Origin: Mycobacterium simulans
GTDB taxonomy: Bacteria; Actinomycetota; Actinomycetes; Mycobacteriales; Mycobacteriaceae
NCBI RefSeq assembly: GCF_900232995.1
Contig: NZ_OCVX01000003.1
Location: 3,212,430 to 3,276,429, forward strand
Length of the DNA stretch: 64,000 nt
Direction of reading: 5' to 3'
Position numbers and translations under genes: made by a program. Of this stretch, positions 9,241 through 17,302 are shown piece by piece; the stretch's first letter is position 1, and each line of letters opens with the position of its first letter. The notes under the pieces are model-generated. The model was not told the origin of the DNA. It ran no database searches and saw only the letters and a list, made by a program, of their open reading frames with translations.

Positions 9241-9478
9241 GACGGTACGGGATCGGGTCCTCGCTGCTGTCTGTGAGGTGTTGTACATCGCAGGGGCGGA
9301 CCTCTTCGACGGCGACGCAACGGATCTCAGGGACCTCGGGCTGGACTCTGTTCGCTTCGTTCTCCTGATGAAGCGGCTCGGCGTGAACCGAGTATCAGAG
9401 CTGCCATCCCGATTGGTGGAGAACCCGTCGATTGCGAGCTGGGTTCGCGAGCTGGAGGATCTCGGTGACCGTGCCTGA
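9233..9478 (+). CDS. Stand-alone acyl carrier protein (Rv0100 type)
   Basis: This 81-residue carrier protein has the attachment motif 'LGLDSVRF', with S39 as the likely phosphopantetheine site (DSV instead of the common DSL, as in Rv0100). It would carry the fatty acyl chain from the FadD10-like ligase through glycine addition and isonitrile formation to the NRPS. It starts with GTG inside the end of fadD10, and the NRPS starts inside its own 3' end. The three genes are therefore translationally coupled. Confidence 0.9.
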   Translation: MAETVRDRVLAAVCEVLYIAGADLFDGDATDLRDLGLDSVRFVLLMKRLGVNRVSELPSRLVENPSIASWVRELEDLGDRA

Positions 9479-12400
9479 AGAAGGTCGCGTGGATCGAGTT
9501 GCCTTAAGTAGGTCTCAACAGAACATCTACAACGGGGTGCTGCAGGATAACGATCCCGCGTTATATCTGATCGGCAAGAGCTATCGGTTCCACCCGTTGG
9601 AGCTGTCCGGATTCCTGGCTGGCTTGCAGGCAACGATACTCAACAATCCCGTGCAACTTTGCGTTCTCGAGGCGCCCCCGGAGGGGGGTGATTATCCAGA
9701 GCTCGCGCCGCGGCTACAGTTTGGCGACATCGTGCGCGTGCGGTCGGACGACGAGGACCACACAGACCGCGGTGACGACGAGTTCACGCGCATGTGGTCT
9801 CCTGACATCATCGCCAAGCCACTCGTGCGCTATACCGTGCGGACCGACCGGAGCGGTTATGTGTCGGGCCTCGACGTCCACACTCACCACATCCTGCTTG
9901 ACGGCGGCGCGACGGGGATCATCGAGACTGATTTGGCGCGACACCTTGCAGCCGGACAGGAGGACGAGATCCCCCGTGTTACAAACGGTCTGAGGAAGTT
10001 AGCCGAGGCGCACCGTCGCGAGTCGGTCAAGGTGGAGGAATCGCTACAGCGCCTCGCCGAGGTCGTGCGGCGTGAGCTCGCCGACGAGGCGCGCCACAGC
10101 GGCTATGGTCAAGGCTCTAACGACGCTCCCGGGACCGCGGCCAAGGGCGTGCTTCATGAATCAGCGAGGATCTCTGGCAAGGCATTTGATGCGATCCTCA
10201 CCTTCTCGGAGGAGAAACAGGTCCCACTCAACGTGCTGGTGGCCGCGGCGGCAGTAGCCGTCGACGCGAGCCTTCGGCAGAGCACCGAAACCCTGTTAGT
10301 GCACGCAGTTGACAACCGGTTCGGAGATGCCGATCTGAATGTGGCGACATGCCTGGTCAACTCGGTTGCGCACGCGGTCCGGTTTTCGCCATTTGCGTCG
10401 GTAGCGGATGTCGTTCGGATCCTTGACCGGGGCTACGTCATGGCACTAAGACGCCGGTGGTTTCGGGAAGAGCAGTACCGCCGGATGTATTTGGCGATCA
10501 ACCGGACATCGAACGTTGAGGCGTTGACGCTCAATTTCATCCGGGAGCCGTGCGCGCGCGGCCTGCGCCCCTTCTTGTCGGAAGCACCGGTTGCGACGGA
10601 TATCGGTCCGGTTGAGGGCAGGACAGTAGCGTGTGTTCTCGACGAAGACCAGCGCACACTGAACCTGGCTATCTGGGACAGGGCAGATCTGCCCGAGAGA
10701 AAGACACACCCGAGGGTCGCAGAACGGATCGCTGCGGCATTGGAATCAATGACGGCGATGTGGCATAACCCGATCGCCATGACCGTCAACGAATGGTTCG
10801 GGATCGGCCCCGACGGTGCTCTCCGCCAAGATGATTGGGCAACCCAGACGGAGCAGCCGGCGCCTGCCTGGTTTCTCAATCCAGCGCGGGGCGTCGACCA
10901 ATTCCTTGAAATCCGTTGCTACGTCTACCCGTGGGTCGCCTGGTTGGTGCAGAACGGCGCCGTGCCGGGCGACGTCCTGGTGTTCACGGACGACAACACC
11001 GACATGACCATCGACCTCCTGATCGCATGCCACCTTGCCGGCTGCGGCTACAGCGTCTGCGACACCGTCGACGAACTTCACTTGCGAGCCGATGCGATCG
11101 CCGCTCACAGCGACGGCATTTCAACGCACGTCGTCAACGTGGCTGCTACCGGGCTGGCGGCGGTTCTGGATGACGAGCTACGCAAGCTGGTGGACGGGCG
11201 CATCGAAAAGGTGACACAAGACCCCCTGCTTGCCACCAAGACGGCGTACATCATGCCGACCTCGGGGACGACCGGTCCACCCAAGCTCGTCGGAATCTCA
11301 CAAGGGTCGCTCGCGCTCTTCAGTGACGCAGTGCGACGTGCCTATGGATGGGGGCCAGACGACACCATCCTCCAATGCGCGCCTTTGACATCGGACATCA
11401 GCGTCGAAGAGATCTTTGGCGGCGCAGGCTGTGGATCAAACCTGGTCCGATCCACCGCCATGAAAACGGGCGACCTGCAGGCACTCGCACACGATTTCGT
11501 CGCGAAGAGGCCGACAGTCATCGACCTGCCCACCGCCGTGTGGCATCTGTTGTGCGACGACGGCGACGCGCTTAACGCAATCCGCCGGTCTTGCCTCCGC
11601 CAGATCGTCATCGGCGGTGAAGCCATACGCCCCAATGCCGTCGACAAGTGGATCGAATCCGGTGCTTCACAAGGTATCTCGGTTGTCTCGACCTATGGTC
11701 CGACAGAGACCACAGTCGCCGTCACCTATTTGCCGATCGCCTGCGATGGGACCACCGTTGCGGGCCGCGCTCGACTCACGCTGGGCCGGCCGCTCGTGCC
11801 CAACACGGTGTTCGTCGCCTTCGGTGAGGTCGTCATCGTTGGGGATTTGGTCTCCGCCGGCTATCTCGGAATCGACAGCATGAGCTTCGGTGCCGTGACT
11901 GCCACCGACGGTTCGCGACGGCGCGCGTTCGCCACCGCCGATCGTGTCATTCTTGATGACAATCTTGATCGGGGCCATCCGGCCTTCTCCGGACGCAAAG
12001 ACGCCATTGTCAAGATCTCGGGCAAGCGAGTCGACACCGCTGAAGCAGTTAGGCGGATCTTCGACGATCCCGCGGTATCCGATGTCGCCGTCGAGCCACA
12101 CGAGGTTGGTCTCGGGGTGTGGTTCGAAACTCAGCGGACCCGCGAAGGTGCCGAAGACACTGCGGCGGCCGCTCGTATCAGGCGCATTCTCGTTCGTTTA
12201 GGAGTGCCTTCGTTTTTCGTGGTCGGCGTGCCGAGTATCCCGAGAAAGCCCAACGGAAAGATTGACAGCGACAACCTAAGGACGCCGTCTCAGTTTGTGG
12301 ACGCTGTGCGAAACGACGCCGAATCGGGCGAGAAGGCGGCAGGTCTCGCGGAAATCTGGAGTCGACACCTCGGGAGAGCGATCCGGTCAGACTCATCGCT

Positions 12401-13673
12401 CCTCGACGAGGGAATCGGTTCGTTGGAGCTGATCAGAATCCTCCCCGAAACTCGCAGGTACTTGAATCGGCACCTGTCGCTTCTGGATCTGATCAGTGCT
12501 GATAGCGCCGCCAACCTGGCTGGTAGCGGCTCGACAGCCGATGGATGGATGGACGTTGAAACAGCTGCCGCGATAGAACGCGATCTCGCTTCGTTGGGGC
12601 GGCGGCGTCGTCCCCCTTCGGAGCTGAGCGTCAAACGGTCCCCGACCAGCCGCAGGCCACAGGCAATCGTCGTGTTGGGCGCGTCGGGAATTCTGGGCAC
12701 AGGATTTGCCCAGGCGGTCCTCGACCTGAGACGGTCCGGAGTGCCGTGCCCCGAAGTGGTCTTGGCCACGAGATCACAGCTCCCCGAACGTGATCCATGG
12801 GCAGCTCTGCGTAGCGTTGATGGGGTACGGATCGAACGTTTATCTCCCCAGTTTGGTCCAGATGACCTCGACGCCCTGATCCGCGACACCGGCGCTCGAA
12901 CCCTCATAAATTGCATCGGTAATACCAACGTGCTCGTGCCATACCGCGAACTCCGGTTGGCGAACGTAGAGCTCGTTTCCGCGATCACCGACGCCTGCGC
13001 GAGTCGTGGTACGCGGTTGGTGCAGTTGTCGACGTTCGTCGTCAATGGGAGTGTTACCGCGCCGCGAGTCACCGACCCCCGTGACGCGCCTTATCCCTAC
13101 GCGGCCTCCAAGTCACTCGCGGAGCTGGTAGTGACGGGATCACCGCCGACACTCGACTTCACCATCGTGCGCCTGCCCCGGATCCTTGGCGTGGACTATC
13201 AATTGCGCGATTCCGCCGACATTCTGGTCTCGATCGTTGATGCCTGCATCGCGTTGGGTGCCTACCCTTCCGTGACGTTGACGGAAGAGGTCACCACTGG
13301 CCGAGCCGCGACGAAGGCAATCCTGGGCTTGTTGCCAGAGTTGGCTGGCTCGGCCGAGCTGGGACGCGGAATCACCGTGGTACACGGTGCGGCTGTCGCG
13401 TATGCAGAGTTTCTCAGCGGGTACGCGCTCGACGAACTTGATGCCGAGGAGTGGAAGTATCGATTGGATGAAAGCGATTGGGCGACAAGAAATCCGCGAA
13501 GGTGGTCGGTGGTGGATGCCTGGGTCGGCCTGGGCAGGAGACTCGGTACCCGCTCTTACGCGGAATACCTGGCGGATTACCGAACCCTAGCCCTCGGTAT
13601 CCAATCCGTCGCCGAACTCGTCGCGAAACCAGAGTCGGTTCGAGCCGTGCTAGCACACGGATGTTCACAGTGA
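9465..13673 (+). CDS. Single-module nonribosomal peptide synthetase (C-A-T-R), Rv0101/ScoA type
   Basis: The protein has about 1402 residues. A condensation domain has the intact HHxxxDG site (HHILLDG, about 140-146). An adenylation domain has the core 'PTSGTTGPPKL' near 597 and 'PNGKID' near 930. A carrier domain has the phosphopantetheine Ser near 985 (GIGSLEL), and a C-terminal thioester reductase has 'GASGILGTGF' near 1070 and a YxxxK site near 1210. It should couple isonitrile acyl chains to one amino acid (lysine or ornithine in known systems) and release the product reductively. M. tuberculosis Nrp (Rv0101, about 2512 residues) has two modules; this one matches its N-terminal condensation domain closely. 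Start chosen at GTG 9465; GTG 9471 is possible. Confidence 0.92.
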   Translation: MTVPEEGRVDRVALSRSQQNIYNGVLQDNDPALYLIGKSYRFHPLELSGFLAGLQATILNNPVQLCVLEAPPEGGDYPELAPRLQFGDIVRVRSDDEDHTDRGDDEFTRMWSPDIIAKPLVRYTVRTDRSGYVSGLDVHTHHILLDGGATGIIETDLARHLAAGQEDEIPRVTNGLRKLAEAHRRESVKVEESLQRLAEVVRRELADEARHSGYGQGSNDAPGTAAKGVLHESARISGKAFDAILTFSEEKQVPLNVLVAAAAVAVDASLRQSTETLLVHAVDNRFGDADLNVATCLVNSVAHAVRFSPFASVADVVRILDRGYVMALRRRWFREEQYRRMYLAINRTSNVEALTLNFIREPCARGLRPFLSEAPVATDIGPVEGRTVACVLDEDQRTLNLAIWDRADLPERKTHPRVAERIAAALESMTAMWHNPIAMTVNEWFGIGPDGALRQDDWATQTEQPAPAWFLNPARGVDQFLEIRCYVYPWVAWLVQNGAVPGDVLVFTDDNTDMTIDLLIACHLAGCGYSVCDTVDELHLRADAIAAHSDGISTHVVNVAATGLAAVLDDELRKLVDGRIEKVTQDPLLATKTAYIMPTSGTTGPPKLVGISQGSLALFSDAVRRAYGWGPDDTILQCAPLTSDISVEEIFGGAGCGSNLVRSTAMKTGDLQALAHDFVAKRPTVIDLPTAVWHLLCDDGDALNAIRRSCLRQIVIGGEAIRPNAVDKWIESGASQGISVVSTYGPTETTVAVTYLPIACDGTTVAGRARLTLGRPLVPNTVFVAFGEVVIVGDLVSAGYLGIDSMSFGAVTATDGSRRRAFATADRVILDDNLDRGHPAFSGRKDAIVKISGKRVDTAEAVRRIFDDPAVSDVAVEPHEVGLGVWFETQRTREGAEDTAAAARIRRILVRLGVPSFFVVGVPSIPRKPNGKIDSDNLRTPSQFVDAVRNDAESGEKAAGLAEIWSRHLGRAIRSDSSLLDEGIGSLELIRILPETRRYLNRHLSLLDLISADSAANLAGSGSTADGWMDVETAAAIERDLASLGRRRRPPSELSVKRSPTSRRPQAIVVLGASGILGTGFAQAVLDLRRSGVPCPEVVLATRSQLPERDPWAALRSVDGVRIERLSPQFGPDDLDALIRDTGARTLINCIGNTNVLVPYRELRLANVELVSAITDACASRGTRLVQLSTFVVNGSVTAPRVTDPRDAPYPYAASKSLAELVVTGSPPTLDFTIVRLPRILGVDYQLRDSADILVSIVDACIALGAYPSVTLTEEVTTGRAATKAILGLLPELAGSAELGRGITVVHGAAVAYAEFLSGYALDELDAEEWKYRLDESDWATRNPRRWSVVDAWVGLGRRLGTRSYAEYLADYRTLALGIQSVAELVAKPESVRAVLAHGCSQ

Positions 13674-13675
13674 CT

Positions 13676-13706
13676 GAAACATGGTGCCGTGTAATCAACA
13701 TGTTTC
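13676..13706 (+). terminator. Hairpin after the NRPS gene
   Basis: A perfect inverted repeat with eight-base arms (GAAACATG/CATGTTTC) and a 15-base loop starts two bases after the NRPS stop. There is no T-tract, which is common for mycobacterial candidates. It plausibly ends the operon transcript. Confidence 0.4.
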
Positions 13707-14260
13707 GTGCAGGCGACCGTTGACCACACTGGGGAGCATGGACTCGCGGCACTTCCGGATTGCTCGTCGTGAGCCAAGTCAGGAATTGCTCAGCAGTGCA
13801 CACCAAGCGGTGCGACAAGTTTCGGTCGGCCGCTACGTCACCTACCCTGTTGCGGCCGACTAGCATACGGCAGCAATACAACTCGGGGCGGCGATGTATT
13901 CCGGGGCCTGACTTCTGAATCGCCACATTTGTCACAACTGCCCCTGTCCCGGGATGTCGCGTTGTGCCCGCCTCAGAGCGACTAATCCGTTGCAGCCGAG
14001 TGGCCGACCCAGGTTGTCGCTAATGGCGTTCACTGTGGGACGTTACTGTTGATAATCGCAACTGACGAGCGCTCTGCGGGCTGTCTGCGGACTGGGGACG
14101 TCCGGGAAGTCTGGCGCGTGTTGAATCAACGGCGCTACGCTGTCGGGCGCCGGCTTGGTCCCACACCCGATCCCCTGGGAGGGGGGCTGTTATGCGTGCG
14201 GCCACGTATTGCTACGGCTCATGCTCAGCCACAGACGCCAACCAGCCCCACGACGATCAC
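13707..14260. other. Intergenic stretch without supported gene
   Basis: About 550 bases lie between the lipopeptide operon and the toxin-antitoxin control region. Only short unconvincing reading frames are present, and I see no recognisable element here. Confidence 0.5.
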
Positions 14261-14383
14261 CATTTCGCGGGCACTCTTACGTGAGGCACCGAGGGCATTT
14301 CGCGGGCAGTCTTCGTGAGTCAAGCCGCCTCTTGCGATCTCAAGTATGCACTACGTACCCTACAGAGATACGTTTCGCATACT
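14261..14383 (+). promoter_or_regulatory. Putative operator region of the AbiE/MenAT operon
   Basis: Two imperfect 24-25-base direct repeats, beginning CATTTCGCGGGCA, occupy 14261-14285 and 14296-14319 (35-base period). Nearer the gene an inverted repeat AGTATGC-N27-GCATACT spans 14343-14383, just before the AGGAG ribosome site at 14385. AbiEi antitoxins usually bind repeats in their own promoter, so this is a likely autoregulatory site. Confidence 0.45.
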
Positions 14384-14393
14384 CAGGAGCCAA

Positions 14394-15038
14394 ATGATGC
14401 AGGACCGCAGCACTCCGCTCCCCGCTGGCTTGGCCCAGGCGCCGCTAAGAACCATCCGTCCTCGCGACACGGCGCAGACCTATGCCCACCCCCGCCCACA
14501 GCTGGCCCGCCTCACGGAACGTGGGCTTCTGCACCGTCTCGCCGATGGGTACTACGCGGTGGTCCCGCAAGACATGGTCGGACGCGCCTGGATGCCTGGC
14601 CTCGAGATCGCCGCCGCGGGAATCGCTACAGCGCTCTATGGCCCCGACAACATCGTCGTGATGGGCGTCAGCGCCGCACGACTCCATGGGGCGATACCGC
14701 GGGCGCTTGCCACCGCGATCGTCGCCGTCCCTGAGCAGCACCGCCCCATCGTGCTGTCCGATCGCCCCGCGATCGTGCGATTCGTCAAACGCGACACTCA
14801 AAGCCTGGACGCCGAGCGCTACGAGACCGAGCTTGGACCGACGCTGGTCACCACGCCCGAGCAGACGATCCTGGACCTGGCGCACCGCCCCCAACTCGGC
14901 GACTCCGAAACCGATGTTCGGTCCGCCGTCGCAGCGCTATATGAGCGCAGCGACAATGGCCGATTGCGCACGCTGGCAACCAACCAGCGGCGCCTGGCAT
15001 CACTGAAGCGCGCGGAAACCTGGGCTTGCAGTGAATAG
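14394..15038 (+). CDS. AbiEi-type antitoxin/transcription regulator
   Basis: The 214-residue protein has an N-terminal winged-helix part (about 15-65) and the characteristic AbiEi C-terminal region ('VVMGVSAARLHGAIPRA', 'TELGPTLVTTPEQTILDLAHRP'). AbiEi proteins neutralise the cognate nucleotidyltransferase toxin and repress their own operon. The start ATG at 14394 (or the adjacent ATG at 14397) follows AGGAG at 14385-14389; an upstream ATG at 14346 lies inside the presumed operator. The gene overlaps the toxin gene by eight bases, the classic arrangement. Related mycobacterial pairs are the MenAT systems (for example Rv1044-Rv1045). Confidence 0.85.
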   Translation: MMQDRSTPLPAGLAQAPLRTIRPRDTAQTYAHPRPQLARLTERGLLHRLADGYYAVVPQDMVGRAWMPGLEIAAAGIATALYGPDNIVVMGVSAARLHGAIPRALATAIVAVPEQHRPIVLSDRPAIVRFVKRDTQSLDAERYETELGPTLVTTPEQTILDLAHRPQLGDSETDVRSAVAALYERSDNGRLRTLATNQRRLASLKRAETWACSE

Positions 15039-15813
15039 GGACGAACAACGGGCCGTGGCAACCCAATTCGGCGTCGCGGTCGAGCAAGTCGAGCGCGACC
15101 ATCTTATCTCACACCTGCTTGCCTTCTTCAGCCGAGAATTTGGCGACCGAATCCACTTCATCGGTGGCACCGCGCTTGCCCGCACCCACCTTCCGGACGG
15201 ACGGCTTAGTGAGGACATCGACCTGATTGCAATTGGCGATCGAAAGGCCGTCGTCGCCGATCTGGACGCCGCCGTACCCCGTGCGCTCTCCCGCACCCAC
15301 GGGCGACTCATTCTTGACCCGGCCCTCAGTCATGTACCCGACACTCGCCCATCACTTCTTCGGACCGCCGCTGGCCTCTCGGTGCGGCTGCAGCTGCTCT
15401 CCTCGCGCGACAGGACGGTGTGGCCAACGGAGCGACGGTCACTGGTTCAGCGCTACGCCGATGCACCCGCCGCACAGCTGTTGGTTCCTACGCTTCCCGC
15501 CTTCGCGGCATCGAAGACCGCGACATGGACCGACCGCCACGCCGCGCGTGACCTGTGGGACTTGTGGGCGCTGGATGCGATCGGTGCCATCGATCCGGTG
15601 GCCGAACGCCTCTACCGGCGCTACGGGCCGACGAACCAACCACCGGCGGCCCACGACTTCATCAGGGCGCCGGCCGAAGCCGAGTGGCACACCCAGCTCG
15701 CCGGCCAAACGCGCCTCACCGTCTCAGCAAAGGAAGCGCTGGCGACCGTGCGAGCAGCGTGGGCACGGGCAATCGAGGCGGCCGGCCGACAGGTGCGGTC
15801 ACATCAACGTTGA
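15031..15813 (+). CDS. AbiEii/MenT-type nucleotidyltransferase toxin
   Basis: The 260-residue protein belongs to the DUF1814 nucleotidyltransferase-like family. All four motifs are visible: GGTALAR near 45, SEDIDL near 61-66 (metal-binding DxD), a Lys in 'AASKTATWTDRHAARD' near 160-175, and 'DLWDLWAL' following it. MenT toxins add nucleotides to tRNA acceptor ends and stop translation. It starts with GTG inside the antitoxin's 3' end. Intact motifs suggest an active toxin; the pair probably stabilises the surrounding island or defends against phage (inference). Confidence 0.87.
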   Translation: MNRDEQRAVATQFGVAVEQVERDHLISHLLAFFSREFGDRIHFIGGTALARTHLPDGRLSEDIDLIAIGDRKAVVADLDAAVPRALSRTHGRLILDPALSHVPDTRPSLLRTAAGLSVRLQLLSSRDRTVWPTERRSLVQRYADAPAAQLLVPTLPAFAASKTATWTDRHAARDLWDLWALDAIGAIDPVAERLYRRYGPTNQPPAAHDFIRAPAEAEWHTQLAGQTRLTVSAKEALATVRAAWARAIEAAGRQVRSHQR

Positions 15814-16265
15814 GTGTGTGACCAAGGCGGGTCGGCAAAGAATCTAGGACACAAATTGAATGGTTACGCGATTCAAATCGGATTCTAGAACCGTTGGTGT
15901 TCAACAGCTTTGATTGAACCAGCACAGCTGAATCATGCTGGCAGATAGCAAAATCCGAAGTCAGCACCCCCCTGGGCAAACGCGTCGGCGTGCTGGCGTG
16001 GTGGCTTGGTGCTGGCCTAGCCGGTTTGCTGGGTGTGTCTGCAAGTTGAACCAGGCCGGTTCAATCCGTGTGGATGGTTATCGCTGGTTTTGGCAGACGT
16101 TTTGTTGACGACGGTCCAAATGTAGGCCGGTAGCGACGGTTGAAAAGTAGGCCACGTGGTCAGCTGCTTATTGTGCCGTGTTGTCTGCCCTGGCGGCGGG
16201 CAGTGTGTCGATTCCGGTGTCTTTGAGTCGGTAGCTGGAGCGCTCGGTTTTAATCGGCACAACGT
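15814..16265. other. Intergenic region with probable insertion-sequence debris
   Basis: No gene is supported here. Two TAGGCC-containing repeats with a 25-base period (16123 and 16148, including TTGAAAAGTAGGCC) resemble terminal repeats of IS21-type elements. The downstream half runs into an ISL3-type transposase remnant. The stretch appears to be layered transposon remains. Confidence 0.35.
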
Positions 16266-16650
16266 TTGCCTTACGCGGTGGCGCGACAGGTTCAGGCAAT
16301 GCTGCGCGTTTTCCGGTGTGGGCGCTACATCCCGCGCCACCGTCGCGCGGTAGCCGGCGAACTCGGCCTTTCCTGGGACACCGTCAACACCATCGCCATA
16401 GCTGCCAACCGCGCGATCGTGGTCGCCGACCCGGCCAGGTTGGACGGGGTGCGGGTCATCGGTGTCGATGAGCACTGCTGGTCACACACCTGCCGCCCCG
16501 GAGACGATGGCTACGTCACGGTGATCATCGACTTGACCCCGGCCCTGGAGCGTCTACCAGCGCCTCATCGCCGGATACAGTCAAACCGACCGCCGCCGCG
16601 GCAAGATCATGATGACCTCGATCATCGACATTACGATGCCGACCCGGCAT
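16266..16650 (+). pseudogene. ISL3-family transposase remnant
   Basis: The reading frame encodes a recognisable ISL3 transposase piece: the helix-turn-helix 'GELGLSWDTVNTIAIAANRAI', then the catalytic-core start 'VIGVDEHCWSHTCRPGDDGYVTVIIDLTP' with its Asp. After that the frame changes and the continuation ('YQRLIAGYSQTDRRRGK', a C-terminal segment of these enzymes) is in another frame, with the middle third deleted. The debris ends just beyond the stop of the sigma-factor gene on the other strand. It is inactive. Confidence 0.7.
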
Positions 16651-17242
16651 CTTCGTCCTCGTTGGCCGCGCGCAGTAGATCGCTGCGGGCCCGTGCCACC
16701 CGGGAGCGGATTGTGCCGATGGGGCATCCACAGACCTCTGCCGCTTCGGCGTAAGAGAGGCCCAAGACCTGAGTGAGGACCATGGCTTCGCGGCGTTCCG
16801 GTTCCAGTCCGTCAAGCAGCATACGGATTTCCACCGTGTTCTCGATCCGGCTGGAACGATGGCCGTGCCGGATCGCACTGTCGAGCTCTGCCACGTACGC
16901 GGTGCGGGGCCTGCTCCTGTTGTGGCGGATCTGGTCGACGACCACGCGCCGGGCGATCGACAACAGCCACGTCCGAGCCGTGGATCGGCCTGTGAAGCGC
17001 GGCAAAGAACGGATGGCCCGCAGAAACGTTTCCTGAGTCAGATCGTCGGCGCTGGGCGGATCGGCGAGATAGGCGACCGGCCGCCACACATCGCGCTGTG
17101 TGGCCGCAATGAATTGCGACAGCGCGGCGCGGTCACCCTGTCCGGCGGCTTTTGCCAGGTGAGTAATTTGGTCGTCGTCGCCGCTTGTCGCCACGGATAG
17201 TGAGGGTAGGCGATAACTGGCGAAAACGCGTTGGGAACTCAT
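16631..17242 (-). CDS. ECF RNA polymerase sigma factor, SigC-like
   Basis: The 203-residue protein has region 2 with 'SADDLTQETFLRAIRSLPRFTGRSTARTWL' (about 65-95) and region 4 with 'LSYAEAAEVCGCPIGTIRSRVARAR' (about 155-185). These blocks are closer to M. tuberculosis SigC (Rv2069) than to other ECF factors I can recall, but the N- and C-termini are longer, so I treat it as a paralogue. It is divergent from the ctpA-like gene with only 60 bases between the starts. A zinc-finger anti-sigma-like gene lies just beyond ctpA. In M. tuberculosis SigC has been linked to the Rv0096-Rv0101 operon and copper acquisition, which fits the context. Confidence 0.88.
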   Translation of the reverse strand: MSSQRVFASYRLPSLSVATSGDDDQITHLAKAAGQGDRAALSQFIAATQRDVWRPVAYLADPPSADDLTQETFLRAIRSLPRFTGRSTARTWLLSIARRVVVDQIRHNRSRPRTAYVAELDSAIRHGHRSSRIENTVEIRMLLDGLEPERREAMVLTQVLGLSYAEAAEVCGCPIGTIRSRVARARSDLLRAANEDEDAGSAS

Positions 17243-17259
17243 GGCCAGGCCGTGACGAC
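17233..17259 (+). promoter_or_regulatory. Putative ECF promoter of the ctpA-like gene
   Basis: GGGAAC (17233-17238) and CGAC (17256-17259) are 17 bases apart. The spacing and both elements are the same as upstream of the PPE1-led operon at 4621. The -35 box overlaps the first codons of the divergent sigma gene. AGGAGG at 17285-17290 provides the ribosome site for ctpA. Confidence 0.55.
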
Positions 17260-17302
17260 CTTATTGGGGTGGGCTCGGAATTGCAGGAGGTGAACAGCCA
17301 CG

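Noticed and set aside
13681..13863. Small plus-strand frame after the NRPS gene
   Set aside because: It has no ribosome site, overlaps the presumed terminator hairpin and resembles no family.
16266..16754. Possible functional transposase gene
   Set aside because: Only an N-terminal and a short C-terminal piece are present, in different frames, with the catalytic middle missing. The frame's end runs antisense into the sigma gene.
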